NCBI GenBank assembly: GCA_008360955.1
Contig: LUCM01002221.1
Coordinates: 9,946 to 73,945 of the forward strand
Reading direction: 5' to 3'
Length of the DNA stretch: 64,000 bases
Source: Fasciolopsis buskii
Lineage: Eukaryota; Platyhelminthes; Trematoda; Plagiorchiida; Fasciolidae
Below the pieces are notes generated by a model. That model saw nothing but the letters and a program-made list of their open reading frames with translations, did no database searches and was not told where the DNA came from. This document shows positions 59,601 through 64,000 of the stretch, piece by piece. The position numbers were made by a program, and so were the translations under genes. Numbering within the stretch: position 1 is the stretch's first letter; each line of letters begins with the position of its first letter.

Positions 59601-60997
59601 ATCACGAATTACGAAAGCCAGAGCAGCTTTCACAAAACGTCTTAAAATTAACCTTCCCGACGTATATTCGATTTCGGGGAAACGTTTCAGTCGACGAAAT
59701 TAGTTATAAACGGATGTTTTCCGTATTGTATTTTGCTTGAATTACCTGTATCCTAAGAACAATGGGTATCCATTAAATGGAGTGGGTAGAGCACCGGTGG
59801 ATCTGAAAACAAGCTCCATGAAACCATATGAAGTCAGGCGTGGTAATGAGCAGGATTGTACCGAATTGACTAGTACCGCCAACGTTCGACTTTTTGAGGG
59901 GACAAATGCTTGATCACTTTCGGCTGTCATTACTAATGAGATGTGGTTAAGAAGTTTGCTGAAATTGTTTTAGCGCATTTCTATACTGTCTTCCATTTTT
60001 TACAATTAGAATACATTTTTTATACATTCCATCTCATTTACAACTACATACATATTGGCTTCGTACGCATTGAGTTATTGAACTATGTTGCATATCTAAA
60101 CTACGTAGATGCGTGTAAAGCGTGCCCTCTGACAGTTTGACATTATTGACCTTATCTTCTAGTTGCGATGACCGTCGGCGTGATCTGCCTTCCGGCTTGT
60201 CATCAGAACGCAATTTCGACCGTCGACGTAAACGTCACGGTCTCTCGGGATCACCGGAACGTTCATCGCGATCTCGATCAAGGTCACACCCTTCGAGAAG
60301 TCCGCGGTCGAGATCTGTGTCGCGTAGCAATCGTTCTTCGTCGGCTTCCCCTTCGCCGATTCGACCCGCCAACCGTCGTAGGTGAGTTTGAAAGTGTCCT
60401 CTACGTGATCCATCTCGATGCCAACATATGGGTTTTCGCCTACATGAACGTTATCTTCCCGTCTCTAGGGTCATTTCACGCGCTCGCATCAGCACACCCC
60501 CGTTGGCCCCGCTTACAAATGCGAAGCGGTCCGATTCGGATGAGAATTTGGCGGAGTTGGACCAGTTCGTTGCTCAGCTGCGTGCGAAGCGTCAAATGGA
60601 ACATCAGCTTCAACAGCAACAAATGATGAATCAATCCCGAACTACTGCGGTTGGTGTTCCAGGACCACAGCAGTATCCAGTCACTTCTGAATCAGGGAAC
60701 GACGAAGACAGACCATCTGCACATACCCATTTGTCAGAATCAAATGTGACTCTCAGTCCAGTACAGTCTGGCGATTCAATGGTTCATTCGGTATCGAAGG
60801 ATGTGGGTCATGATAACGCAAACGGCGACTTAATTTCCAACGATCAGTCAGTGAACGCTACTCTTCCGTGCGTTAGCTCGTCTGTCTCATTACCCAATTT
60901 TAAGGATGAATGTGAAACTGATGCACCTACAACAGTGACCGTCGCAGAATCTGTTGAACATACGTTGCCCCCGGTAACTGAGTCCGAAGAAAAATGA
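19820..60997 (+). CDS. TTC14: TTC14-like protein, 18 exons recovered, 5' end missing
   Basis: Spliced plus-strand gene. Exons: 19820-20084, 23638-23760, 29846-29930, 35830-35921, 35986-36023, 37568-37714, 41990-42061, 42141-42260, 45292-45414, 45506-45632, 46761-47010, 47329-47372, 49626-49681, 50658-50695, 52810-52871, 57000-57490, 60163-60381, 60469-60997. All introns are GT-AG and all phases agree, giving 959 residues to the TGA stop. Domain order matches vertebrate TTC14: N-terminal block, S1-like RNA-binding fold (about 93-180), linker, three TPR units (275-308, 309-342, 343-390), then a long RS/RG-rich tail (about 398-800) and a Gln-rich helical C-terminus. The human protein is about 770 residues, so the tail here is longer. 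From the family one infers a nuclear, RNA-associated role, but the function is poorly known. The first exon with the start codon is not identified. Identification rests on remembered family sequence, not a search. Confidence 0.85.
20380..20710 (+). mobile_element. RTE LINE fragment, ORF2 C-terminal part, sense strand
   Basis: Plus-strand translation, with one frame change, gives CAVLLYGCET-like residues and then DVFDRRFLRSTARIGWSDRV and NNVEVKNLILHAGSQNTLSQ, the post-RT block of RTE-type LINEs. Stops interrupt it. It ends where a minus-strand RTE copy begins, so the two are arranged tail to tail. It lies in the intron between TTC14 exons A and B. Confidence 0.8.
20735..23470 (-). mobile_element. 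RTE-type LINE, nearly complete but inactive (EN and RT)
   Basis: Minus strand, antisense to TTC14. The apurinic-endonuclease-like domain is at 23330-22560, with SFNVRTLMQ, IDVCCVSETR (catalytic Glu), GDFNAQVEKL and SQIDQIAVSY. RT spans about 21560-21080 with FLNLKDVFNSVDR (motif A), RQERPISPFLFNFVMDE and LDYADDVVYLF (motif C), followed by VDRFAYLGSCVFNDG and VFDHRCLRSMARIAW near 20770. The frame is broken several times and both Asp residues usual in motif A (FLDLKAAFDSVD) read Asn, so it should not be catalytic. The last 100 or so codons are missing. The family is usually near 3.2 kb. Confidence 0.88.
23638..23760 (+). CDS. TTC14: TTC14 exon B: start of S1-like domain
   Basis: Preceded by TATTTTAG and followed by GTAAAC, in phase 0 on both sides, 41 codons. 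It reads RRDDMLVGLVTVIQDSGLVI and then a second strand ending RRDFDGLKLT. This follows the human order ERGDIVIGRISSIREFGFF then MRDIAHLEIT, the first strands of the S1 fold. It joins exon A without a gap. Confidence 0.85.
23761..25009. other. TTC14 intron B-C, left part: no feature recognised
   Basis: Contains open frames at 24572-24820 and 24757-24951 (plus) and 24080-24532 (minus) without a known motif and without a phase-consistent place in TTC14. A stretch near 24090-24240 weakly resembles 28915-29040, suggesting an old dispersed repeat. Confidence 0.35.
25010..28251 (-). mobile_element. RTE-type LINE, second family, copy A with endonuclease part
   Basis: Minus-strand element with the order expected of RTE: endonuclease remnants at 28250-27826 (CHASETRTRSKHH; LVNSRVCAVRLEGFVRVNSS, then PEAKNEFHRELSRSFRW), linker at about 26750-26550 (QRSDCEHWRTGKCRELKK), RT at 26112-25564 (GVPQKFISLIRSVSNSPSRI; FAMRNGVCQGCSLLPFLLKF; ILSDDVVLPSED for motif C), and the C-terminal block at 25520-25218 (GRTSDEVSSCIRKTWLALTN; IRLSIKGRVRTAPLRSVLLH). 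Stops and frameshifts break it, and motif C reads LSDD instead of YADD. Bases 25030-27661 recur almost unchanged at 53533-56164. The stretch 27662-27825 is unexplained and may be an insertion. Confidence 0.85.
28252..29845. other. TTC14 intron B-C, right part: no feature recognised
   Basis: Unique-looking intronic DNA. The minus-strand frames 29094-29450 and 29407-29607 show no family motif. Confidence 0.35.
29846..29930 (+). CDS. TTC14: TTC14 exon C: middle of S1-like domain
   Basis: Acceptor CTTACAG, donor CGCG|GTAAGT, leaving phase 1. It encodes GFCPLRQLPRYSVHGNSLDA then FQIGDKVR, equivalent to [20 protein letters not shown] and YQTGDIIR in human TTC14. This Cys-Pro-Leu-Arg block is one of the most recognisable parts of the family. 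Confidence 0.88.
30490..30592 (+). mobile_element. Possible short LINE endonuclease fragment
   Basis: The plus frame reads FKLDTIKTEVCCISEATDRS, which resembles the RTE endonuclease core (LDSLxIDVCCVSETR, with Glu in the SET/SEA motif). About 30 codons only, directly before the tandem repeat at 30614. A chance match cannot be excluded. Confidence 0.35.
30796..30866 (+). repeat. tRNA-like core of SINE unit 1
   Basis: Reads GCCCGGTAGCGTAATGGCTA (A box region), then AAGGCGTCGACTCAGGAATC and a degraded B box (GTTTTCGCGTCCC). It is the same core as at 31207-31275 with base losses, so it is a pseudogene-like SINE head rather than a tRNA gene. Confidence 0.6.
31207..31275 (+). repeat. tRNA-like core of SINE unit 2
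   Basis: A 69-nt unit whose ends pair (GCCCG with CGGGC). It has an anticodon-like hairpin CGA-CTCAGAA-TCG (7-nt loop, CAG in the centre, as in tRNA-Leu) and a good B box GGTTCGCGTCC. The D arm is shortened (TAGGTATGCTAAGCGC), so it is unlikely to be a working tRNA. Derivation from tRNA-Leu is inference. Confidence 0.6.
31699..33050. repeat. Unclassified 1.35-kb repeat, copy 1
   Basis: The 1352 bases from TTGTTGACAGTAACCAGTGA to TTCTTAGGCCATGA recur at 40270-41621 with the same spacing throughout (8571 bases apart) and no difference that I noticed. No long ORF. On the minus strand a short piece near 32510-32580 (LCVHDVLIHGTEIWDV) faintly recalls the LINE post-RT motif VRSVLLYGCETW, so it could be a decayed LINE; otherwise the class is unknown. 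It is in the intron between TTC14 exons C and D. Confidence 0.85.
33051..34189. other. Intron C-D, no feature recognised
   Basis: The minus frames at 33367-33708 and 33647-33925 overlap in different frames and carry no known motif. Nothing else seen. Confidence 0.35.
34190..35040 (-). mobile_element. RTE LINE 3' end, copy 1, 5'-truncated and internally deleted
   Basis: Minus strand. From 34871 down to 34389 it keeps an open C-terminal frame: GVFDHRYLRSTTRTGWSDRV, NNVEIRNLVLDASSQNTLSR, KLLRLGHVLRMTN, TWQRGTRKFTANLGKVGVAC and the end CCHFLSNQND, followed by a 3' UTR-like part to 34190. At about 34873 it jumps to sequence that in the 20.7-23.4 kb element lies roughly 140 bases further upstream, then continues to about 35040, so an internal piece is lost. 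Essentially identical to the copies at 39.3 and 44.4 kb. Confidence 0.85.
35830..35921 (+). CDS. TTC14: TTC14 exon D: end of S1-like domain
   Basis: Acceptor CAACTCAG, donor TTG|GTGAGT. It completes the split Ala codon from exon C and encodes FILDVHVTGRLILSMNPKML, the final S1 strands. Human TTC14 has GIKDIDRYHEKLAVSLY at this place. It leaves phase 0. Confidence 0.85.
35986..36023 (+). CDS. TTC14: TTC14 exon E: 38-nt linker exon
   Basis: Very short exon after an intron of only 64 nt with a strong pyrimidine tract (TTTTTCTTTTTCAG) and a GTATGT donor. It encodes GLIGDDDLPLHFK with the last codon split, matching GVISSEELPLYYRR of human TTC14. Recognition depends on that match and on frame continuity. 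Confidence 0.8.
36024..37567. other. Intron E-F, no clear feature
   Basis: Only short frames. Near 36330-36350 the minus strand has one B-box-like GGTTCGAATCG without a good A box, so at most a worn SINE. Confidence 0.35.
37568..37714 (+). CDS. TTC14: TTC14 exon F: linker between S1 and TPR
   Basis: Acceptor CAATTTAG, donor AGTCG|GTGCGT, phase 2 on both sides. It encodes LQNLDGKSYEAYLESTPQFR, then NPDGLRVLCARMGIPRSS. The human equivalents are [20 protein letters not shown] and NPGVVEFLLEKLGIDESN. The GTGCGT donor is weaker than GTAAGT, but it is used again at 49681 and gives the only frame that fits the next exon. Confidence 0.78.
37715..39144. other. Intron F-G, left part: nothing recognised
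   Basis: Short frames only and no repeat shared with the rest of the window that I could see. Confidence 0.35.
39145..39758 (-). mobile_element. RTE LINE 3' end, copy 2, strongly 5'-truncated
   Basis: Minus strand. The same C-terminal frame as copies 1 and 3 runs from about 39758 down to 39318 and ends CCHFPSNQND. The 3' UTR-like tail (39145-39305) resembles 34198-34350 with small differences. Upstream of 39758 the sequence becomes unrelated; the longer frame up to 39923 is a chance extension into flanking DNA. Confidence 0.85.
40270..41621. repeat. Unclassified 1.35-kb repeat, copy 2
   Basis: Copy of 31699-33050, same orientation, 8571 bases further on, with even the nine-A run near 41507 preserved. 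It is in the intron between TTC14 exons F and G. The sequences outside both ends differ between the copies, so these are element or duplication borders. Confidence 0.85.
41630..41830. repeat. Diverged partial copy of the 1.35-kb repeat
   Basis: 41680-41830 aligns with 31895-32055: both contain CAAGAG, then GGATTAATNCGGA, AGTTTCCCTA, a TTGGG block and GGGGAGTC or GAGGAGTC in the same order, but with many substitutions. It follows repeat copy 2 directly and in the same orientation. Confidence 0.6.
41990..42061 (+). CDS. TTC14: TTC14 exon G: helix before the TPR array
   Basis: Acceptor TTTCTGAAG, donor AAACA|GTAAGT, phase 2 on both sides. It encodes IRLCKAEMACELRRTQLLTF and then SMK, aligning with the human segment [20 protein letters not shown] that leads into the first TPR. 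It starts about 370 nt beyond the end of a 1.35-kb repeat copy. Confidence 0.78.
42141..42260 (+). CDS. TTC14: TTC14 exon H: TPR 1
   Basis: Acceptor GTCCGCAG, donor CTCT|GTAAGT. It encodes VAQGVKYFKEGRNNEALQCY followed by NFAIEVEPTNPDAY, a canonical 34-residue TPR with the expected Gly/Ala and Tyr positions, then VARGAL. Human TTC14 has [20 protein letters not shown] and then VEALVARGAL. The intron to exon G is 79 nt. Confidence 0.92.
42261..44370. other. Intron H-I, left part
   Basis: Holds one tRNA-like unit (42742-42805). The remaining frames (43307-43612, 43792-44007) have no motif and I see no gene. Confidence 0.4.
42742..42805 (-). repeat. tRNA-like SINE head
   Basis: The minus strand starts GGCGACCAAGTGGATTGAGC (A-box-like) and has a B-box-like AGTTCGAATCT; its ends GGCGA and TCGCC can pair. 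It is followed on the minus strand by a GC-rich body (GTGGCACCTCGCTGTCGCCC). Shorter than a tRNA, so a SINE or pseudogene. Confidence 0.5.
44371..45015 (-). mobile_element. RTE LINE 3' end, copy 3, longest of the three
   Basis: Minus strand. The frame 44936-44415 is open for 173 codons, starting MKGRVHCAAARSVLLHGCET and ending CCHFPSNQND. Similarity continues to about 45015, where it matches the 20.9-kb region of the larger RTE copy. It shares the last 20 or so bases outside the stop (ACTGTACAACACACCTTTTA) with the other copies but lacks their longer 3' tail. Antisense in the intron between TTC14 exons H and I. Confidence 0.87.
45292..45414 (+). CDS. TTC14: TTC14 exon I: TPR 2
   Basis: Acceptor CTCTCGTAG, donor GGAGA|GTAAGT, phase 2. 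It encodes YASVGTYTKAVDNLEKSLEL, then NAKNYLGQTLVAYAGE, equivalent to [20 protein letters not shown] and NARKYLCQTLVERGGQ in human TTC14. This is among the strongest matches in the gene. Confidence 0.92.
45506..45632 (+). CDS. TTC14: TTC14 exon J: TPR 3
   Basis: Acceptor GCTTTCAG, donor CTA|GTAAGT. It encodes KASQLLQRAIKLDPDNIEAQ and EALRELPSG, matching [20 protein letters not shown] and ALQKLHKYM in human TTC14, the end of the TPR array. It leaves phase 0. Confidence 0.9.
46157..46240 (+). repeat. tRNA-like SINE head
   Basis: Contains an A-box-like TGGTCTAGCGGGACAC and a strong B box GGTTCGAGTCT about 40 bases later. The T-arm region GGGTTCGAGTCTTCGAGCCC is largely self-complementary. The anticodon arm is not tRNA-like. 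It is in the intron between TTC14 exons J and K. Confidence 0.5.
46761..47010 (+). CDS. TTC14: TTC14 exon K: start of Arg/Ser-rich tail
   Basis: Acceptor TTCGAACCAG, donor CCAG|GTAATC, phase 0 to 1. It begins SWSRSPSPRAPSRNAGGRRE, a typical RS stretch, then a charged helical part (AALEQLVEEDRSKRAAKEAG). No close match to human sequence is expected here, since the family tail is conserved only in composition. Frame continuity on both sides supports it. Confidence 0.75.
47329..47372 (+). CDS. TTC14: TTC14 exon L: 44-nt Arg/His exon
   Basis: Acceptor CTCCTCTAG after an eight-T run, donor GAT|GTAAGC. It encodes GRSHDRRRHDHSRDD with the first codon split, basic and RS-like, and ends in phase 0. 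The exon is too short for ordinary ORF calling; composition and exact phase match on both sides are the evidence. Confidence 0.65.
47561..47603. repeat. (AT)n microsatellite
   Basis: Uninterrupted AT dinucleotide run of about 21 units, just 189 bases after TTC14 exon L. Copy number may be unreliable in an assembly. Confidence 0.95.
47604..49138. other. Intron L-M, no clear feature
   Basis: The minus frames 47827-48102 and 47605-47814 look unusually coding-like in composition, but have no motif I recognise. Nothing else supported. Confidence 0.35.
49139..49267 (+). other. Candidate cassette exon of TTC14, 43 codons
   Basis: Open frame between an AG (CACAGAG) and a strong donor (CGA|GTAAGT). 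It lies between exons L and M, which meet in phase 0, and has exactly 129 nt, so inclusion would keep the frame. It reads ARRGFVYWENRAFIIVQIKS and then GTMERGDLSKIVITRNR. The composition is more hydrophobic than the tail around it and the acceptor is mediocre, so this may be chance. Confidence 0.25.
49626..49681 (+). CDS. TTC14: TTC14 exon M: 56-nt exon
   Basis: Preceded by TTTTTTTACAG and followed by GTGCGT. It reads SGRIIRCKDDEAFSSDRG plus a split codon, entering in phase 0 and leaving in phase 2. It is the piece that makes exons L and N compatible: without it, reading from L into N meets a stop. Confidence 0.6.
49682..50657. other. Intron M-N, nothing recognised
   Basis: Only short frames and no repeat that I could match within the window. 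Confidence 0.35.
50658..50695 (+). CDS. TTC14: TTC14 exon N: 38-nt exon
   Basis: Acceptor TTGACTTCAG, donor GAGA|GTAAGT. In the frame set by exon M it reads RDGSWKRPAEDE plus one base. The other plus-strand frames meet a stop or give an unrelated sequence. Hydrophilic and charged like the rest of the tail. Confidence 0.6.
50696..52809. other. Intron N-O, nothing convincing
   Basis: A plus frame at 51882-52097 has a loose C2H2-like spacing but no proper finger. No other motif. Confidence 0.35.
52810..52871 (+). CDS. TTC14: TTC14 exon O: 62-nt exon
   Basis: Acceptor TATTTCAG, donor AGA|GTAAGC, entering in phase 1 and leaving in phase 0. It encodes MIQDKDKRGRLDPDEYRGTR plus R, highly charged and consistent with the tail. 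Confidence 0.65.
53513..56164 (-). mobile_element. RTE-type LINE, second family, copy B, no endonuclease part
   Basis: Near-identical to 25010-27661, same orientation and constant offset of 28503 bases, including every broken frame: RT frame 54615-54067, C-terminal frame 54023-53652, linker frame near 55249-55055. One visible difference is ACGTTTTGC here against ACATTTTGC in copy A. Beyond 56164 the match stops, so the endonuclease remnant seen in copy A is absent. Upstream of about 53513 the flanks differ. Antisense, in the intron between TTC14 exons O and P. Confidence 0.88.
56165..56999. other. Intron O-P, right part: nothing recognised
   Basis: Short frames on both strands without motif. 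The open frame running into exon P from 56886 is intron readthrough, as the AG at 56998-56999 is a good acceptor. Confidence 0.4.
57000..57490 (+). CDS. TTC14: TTC14 exon P: long charged, Gly- and RG-rich exon
   Basis: Acceptor GAATTTCAG, donor AATCG|GTGAGG, 491 nt, phase 0 to 2. It opens VFTPPRHAREGEHG, then a helix with SLQERLQARIRAIERRHQLE, a Ser/Gly-rich part (GGSPGGVGVGSGGSYSSQYR) and an Arg/Gly/Trp/Tyr-rich end (GRPRGRGPRWRGQWDDYRGR). RG-rich stretches like this commonly bind RNA or are arginine-methylated; that is family-level inference. An in-frame TGA at the donor shows the exon must be spliced. Confidence 0.8.
57491..59039. other. Intron P-Q, left part: nothing recognised
   Basis: The minus frames at 57946-58185 and 58301-58534 have no motif. 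Parts may belong to the LINE that is legible from 59040. Confidence 0.35.
59040..59740 (+). mobile_element. RTE-like LINE reverse-transcriptase fragment, sense strand
   Basis: Plus strand with frameshifts. Near 59110 it reads RAAFDPVDRPELWHC (motif A, with Asp kept), 59190-59438 gives EARDGCPVSPFLSNFVIKDV and VEYAYNIVLL (motif C, YAYN for YADD), and 59471-59740 gives PSKCKLLFQDWQEHV then EYLRSLITPGDVGEG. This order is that of fluke RTE ORF2. Motif C is lost, so it is dead. Apart from the 20.4-kb fragment it is the only LINE piece in sense orientation to the gene. Confidence 0.75.
60163..60381 (+). CDS. TTC14: TTC14 exon Q: RS domain core
   Basis: Acceptor TATCTTCTAG, donor CGTAG|GTGAGT, phase 2 on both sides. 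It encodes CDDRRRDLPSG, then RRRKRHGLSGSPERSSRSRS and RSPRSRSVSRSNRSSSASPS. This is a classical Arg-Ser repeat block, which usually directs nuclear speckle location and is phosphorylated by SR kinases. The overlapping frames are also open; the RS frame is the one that joins both neighbours. Confidence 0.82.
60469..60997 (+). CDS. TTC14: TTC14 exon R: last exon with stop codon
   Basis: Acceptor CCGTCTCTAG; it completes the split Arg codon and runs to TGA at 60995-60997. It encodes VISRARISTPPLAPLTNAKR, then a coiled-coil-like segment ENLAELDQFVAQLRAKRQME and HQLQQQQMMNQ, then an acidic Ser/Thr-rich end closing VTESEEK. The helical piece may correspond to the short conserved C-terminal helix of vertebrate TTC14 (NIFNQIAEFEKEK). 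Confidence 0.8.
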
Positions 60998-62959
60998 CTG
61001 ATTGTTAACCACTCGAATTATTTCGTTGCGTTCGTCCTATATGTGTACCTACTGAATTTCCTAACGTTCTCAAAAATATCTTCCGAATCGGAATTTTCTA
61101 CAATCCTCTTTGATCCATGAAACGACCAATGAAATACACTCGTCCTTCATGAAACTGAACTTTGTGCGCAAACAATTAATTACGTGTATAAATAATGAGT
61201 GACTACGATACCGTAGTTGACTCCTTGTTCAACATTGTTGTTAGTGTTTCACTAGTGCGGTCTATTTTTAGTTGCTATTCCACATCAGCGATTCCCTCCA
61301 ACACAACCCTAGTGCATAAAAGAAAACAGACTGCAACAAGGTGGTGGATGTAGGTACGCCGTCGATCGATGCATTTTGCCCATGCTACTATGGGAAACGT
61401 CCGTAATTCGACCCCGGACGGTTCGCCTATTGGATTCCGGAGTCGCGATCGACATAATCCTCTCAAAGGAGAAAATAGCGAAGACTCAAGCCGATGACTA
61501 TGTTCGAGAAATGTCGTGTATGCACGTCGCGCCGAAATAGCACCGATACGACCACAGCAGTACCAGGCCAATTAAATGCAAAGTTACAGATCCCGTGTGC
61601 CATAAAACAAACGTAATAAAGCAAGTCACAAAATCGATCTCAAATGTCAAAGCGGATATTATGAAAAGAGATTTTCGAAAGCTCGATGTTACTACAGCAG
61701 TCTATTAATCCAGCAAGGGATCTTGTAACGCCAACCTGACACTGACCAGGTGTACCCTGGAAATTTCTTTATTTAAGGTCCTGGTGACCATGGGCTAACC
61801 CCCTGGATGCTTCATCAATTGTTAAATGCATCGTTAACCGAGGGAGACAATCCGTGGGAAAGATTCAATCCACGTAGTTTTATTTTTTATTGAAGACGCT
61901 TCAACTCTATATGTGTATTCCTGTTTTCACAAACAGGTTCTTTCTTGTTAATCTGCGTAATCACTATTCAACACACCGTAACGAGTCTGTACCCTTCCTC
62001 ATGTTGATCTCAATAATTCTGGTTATTTCAGTGCTATTTCGGAAAGCATTGTTACTGTCCGTCTTTCCGGATGGATGGTAGGTACCAAACATCTCGCTTA
62101 AAAGAAGGCATCCTGAGAAAATCTTTCTGGCGGACTGATACTGTCCTGCATTGTTTCACTTGGTGCTAGTTTAAACGGCATGTCCACTTCGGAAGCTGAA
62201 CGACTGCATTGGTACTACGAATGAGTCGATGAGAGGCAGAATAATCGACCATTCCGCGGAAAGGTATCTCAACAATCGGTTAGGCTTCCGACTATTCTTA
62301 TGGCCTTAGGAAGAGTTGATGGAAGCCAGGTAGGAGTGTAATTGATTTAACCTGCTTTCTCCGGATGCATTGGCAGTAATTTCTCTGCTTCCTAGTAGGA
62401 GCTTTAAATTCCACCTTTGAGACGGCTCATAGAACAGAGATATTTTGCAACTTTTCATCTCCATGGGGAATGTAGCTCGCGGTCGGACAAATCGGTAAAT
62501 CCGGTTTTTAGATGTTTGGCAGGCGGTAAAGTCCTCAAGGTGTTTTCGTTTTCGGTGTCCGAAATTTTCCGCTTCTCAAATAAGTGTTTGTTTGCACTAG
62601 TTTATGCTTTGTTCAGGAGGGCAATAAAATTTTTCTCCTCTATTTTCTCATGATGTCCACCCTTTGATCCATCGGAAACATTTGATTTGTAGTCGAATCG
62701 GCCTAGATTAATTGACATTCGCCGTATCAGCTTTTACGGATTGACCGATCTTGCTTCAAGTTTATCAGTGTTCTTTCTCCAGCTGCGTAATTGGTACATG
62801 GTTTCCAATTATATTGCACAGGCCCTGTTACGGTTTGTTCTCCTAGGTCAGCATTCCTAGTAAGTCTGCTACTGCTCTTATTCATTTCGCAGTCATTAGG
62901 TGACGTCGGATGTTCATCTGAATTAGCAGCTCAGTTAAAAAACGAGCGGAAGAATAATT
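60998..62959. other. TTC14 3' UTR and downstream DNA
   Basis: The 3' UTR probably ends near 61.6 kb if the AATAAA at 61615 is used. After that there is no recognised gene. The minus frame 61275-61571 (98 codons) has no known motif. Confidence 0.45.
61615..61620 (+). promoter_or_regulatory. Candidate poly(A) signal for TTC14
   Basis: First AATAAA hexamer that I noticed after the stop codon, about 620 nt downstream. Position and strand fit a 3' UTR of that length, but the variant AATGAA at 61128 could be used instead and no transcript is available. Confidence 0.3.
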
Positions 62960-63670
62960 GATCCAACGGTCCAGCCTTGTCTACCACGGATGAGCTGTCC
63001 ATTCCTATCGCACACGACTTCCCTAACCGAAGTTCGCCGCCCAACGCTTTAACAGTCTTTGACTGCTACCTGAAACGTCCCCTTCCTTTATCTCTTTAGC
63101 TACCACCAGTTTTCGCGGTCATTCTCAAGGCTTATCGTCAACTGATGCTGCAACTGTCGACGCATCTTATTCACCTCTCTGCAGTTAAGGAGCTGTCGTT
63201 TTTGCTCCCTGAGACCCTGTGACCCTTGTGAGATCCAGTGTCTTTGATGAACGCTAGTTCCAGGACCACAGGCGAAATCTGCTGCCAAATGCATCGCCTG
63301 CTTAATTTGATCCCACTGCTCGTCGAAGAGAGAGTGTTGAATTAGTCTACTCGAATCTACTAACTCGTGTTGTCACTCACACAGCAAGACATCAATCGGA
63401 AAGTGAGTCTACTGTAGAGCCAAAACGCCCTGTTGGACAGTGCATTAGAGTGCGCACATTGAAGGGAACCGAGAGTTCAGAGGCTAGACGAGGATTTTTG
63501 AGAAAATGTGAGCTAACCGATCTGCAAGCACCTACTAAACTACTTGAACCGAATTTGAGTATCGGGAGTGACATGTGGGACACTTATGGTTAGACAGAGA
63601 ATGGAGCAAGATGTTTCGTTGGACATCGAAGAACAGGTTAATAACAAGAGGGAATTCAGAGAGCAGCAAT
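62960..63670 (-). mobile_element. RTE LINE fragment with internal deletion
   Basis: Same family and orientation as the element at 20.7-23.5 kb. 62965-63328 matches about 21990-22355 (linker between endonuclease and RT). It then joins directly, at about 63330, to sequence matching 23125-23470 (endonuclease start, FNVRTLM, and 5' leader). About 770 bases are missing at the join. Many one-base insertions relative to the other copy disturb the frames. Confidence 0.8.
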
Positions 63671-64000
63671 ACTTATGATACACCTCGTTGAAGCAATGAT
63701 TATCCTGCGCGACGACCGATGCAGTATGGGATTATTTGTCGGCGTGTAACACATGGGGATTTATGGACGGCTACTGCTAGGGAGTCCAGCCGCTAAGCAG
63801 AAGAACGATTAGAGTTCTCAAGCAAAGCCTTTGTTCCTGACAAGAACCTGACAAGGCAGTGCCAAACATGAGCTCATGCTCATTTAGTGTTGAGTTGATG
63901 TTTAGCCGGTTCCATGATGGCGCGATGCAAACACATGTGGCGGATTATATTCGATGTAGCTCTCATTGCGGTCACCGTCGTGTTCTGGATATTTGGTAGT
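63671..64000. other. Window end, nothing recognised
   Basis: No frame of note and no repeat shared with the rest of the window was seen. Confidence 0.35.

Noticed and set aside
61275..61571. 98-codon minus-strand frame after the gene
   Set aside because: No motif, no start context or splice support; possibly part of an unidentified repeat.

Overview
This window is nuclear DNA from a flatworm, most likely a digenean fluke. Three things point there: one widely spaced spliced gene, introns filled with RTE-type LINE copies of the kind that dominate fluke genomes, and tRNA-derived SINE-like units. The species call is inference, because no mitochondrial, rRNA or other diagnostic sequence is present. 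Most long open frames are chance or transposon remnants.

The one cellular gene I can support is a plus-strand orthologue of TTC14 (tetratricopeptide repeat protein 14). I rebuilt it by eye from 18 exons between 19820 and 60997. Every junction keeps reading frame, giving at least 959 residues: a conserved N-terminal block, an S1-like RNA-binding domain, a linker, three TPR units and a long Arg/Ser- and Arg/Gly-rich tail. The true first exon is not identified and should lie upstream of 19820.

Layout: 1-19819 is upstream DNA with no recognisable gene. It holds a decayed jockey/CR1-like LINE (about 8500-9800, minus), a tRNA-like unit (1821-1890) and an AT-rich microsatellite (18071-18197). From 19820 to 60997 is the gene. 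Its introns hold an RTE element (20735-23470), a second RTE type present twice almost unchanged (25030-27661 and 53533-56164), three near-identical RTE 3' ends (about 34.2, 39.2 and 44.4 kb), an unclassified 1.35-kb repeat present twice (31699-33050 and 40270-41621), a tandem SINE-like dimer (30614-31395), two more tRNA-like units, an (AT)n tract and a sense-strand RT fragment (59.04-59.74 kb). From 60998 to the end is downstream DNA with a likely poly(A) signal and another RTE fragment (62960-63670).

The LINE copies inside the gene lie mostly antisense to it. I found no operon, CRISPR array, rRNA gene, intact transposon gene or convincing new biological system. The most interesting material is the gene's C-terminal exon chain, with several very short exons and one candidate cassette exon, and the pairs of recent direct repeats bracketing its exons.
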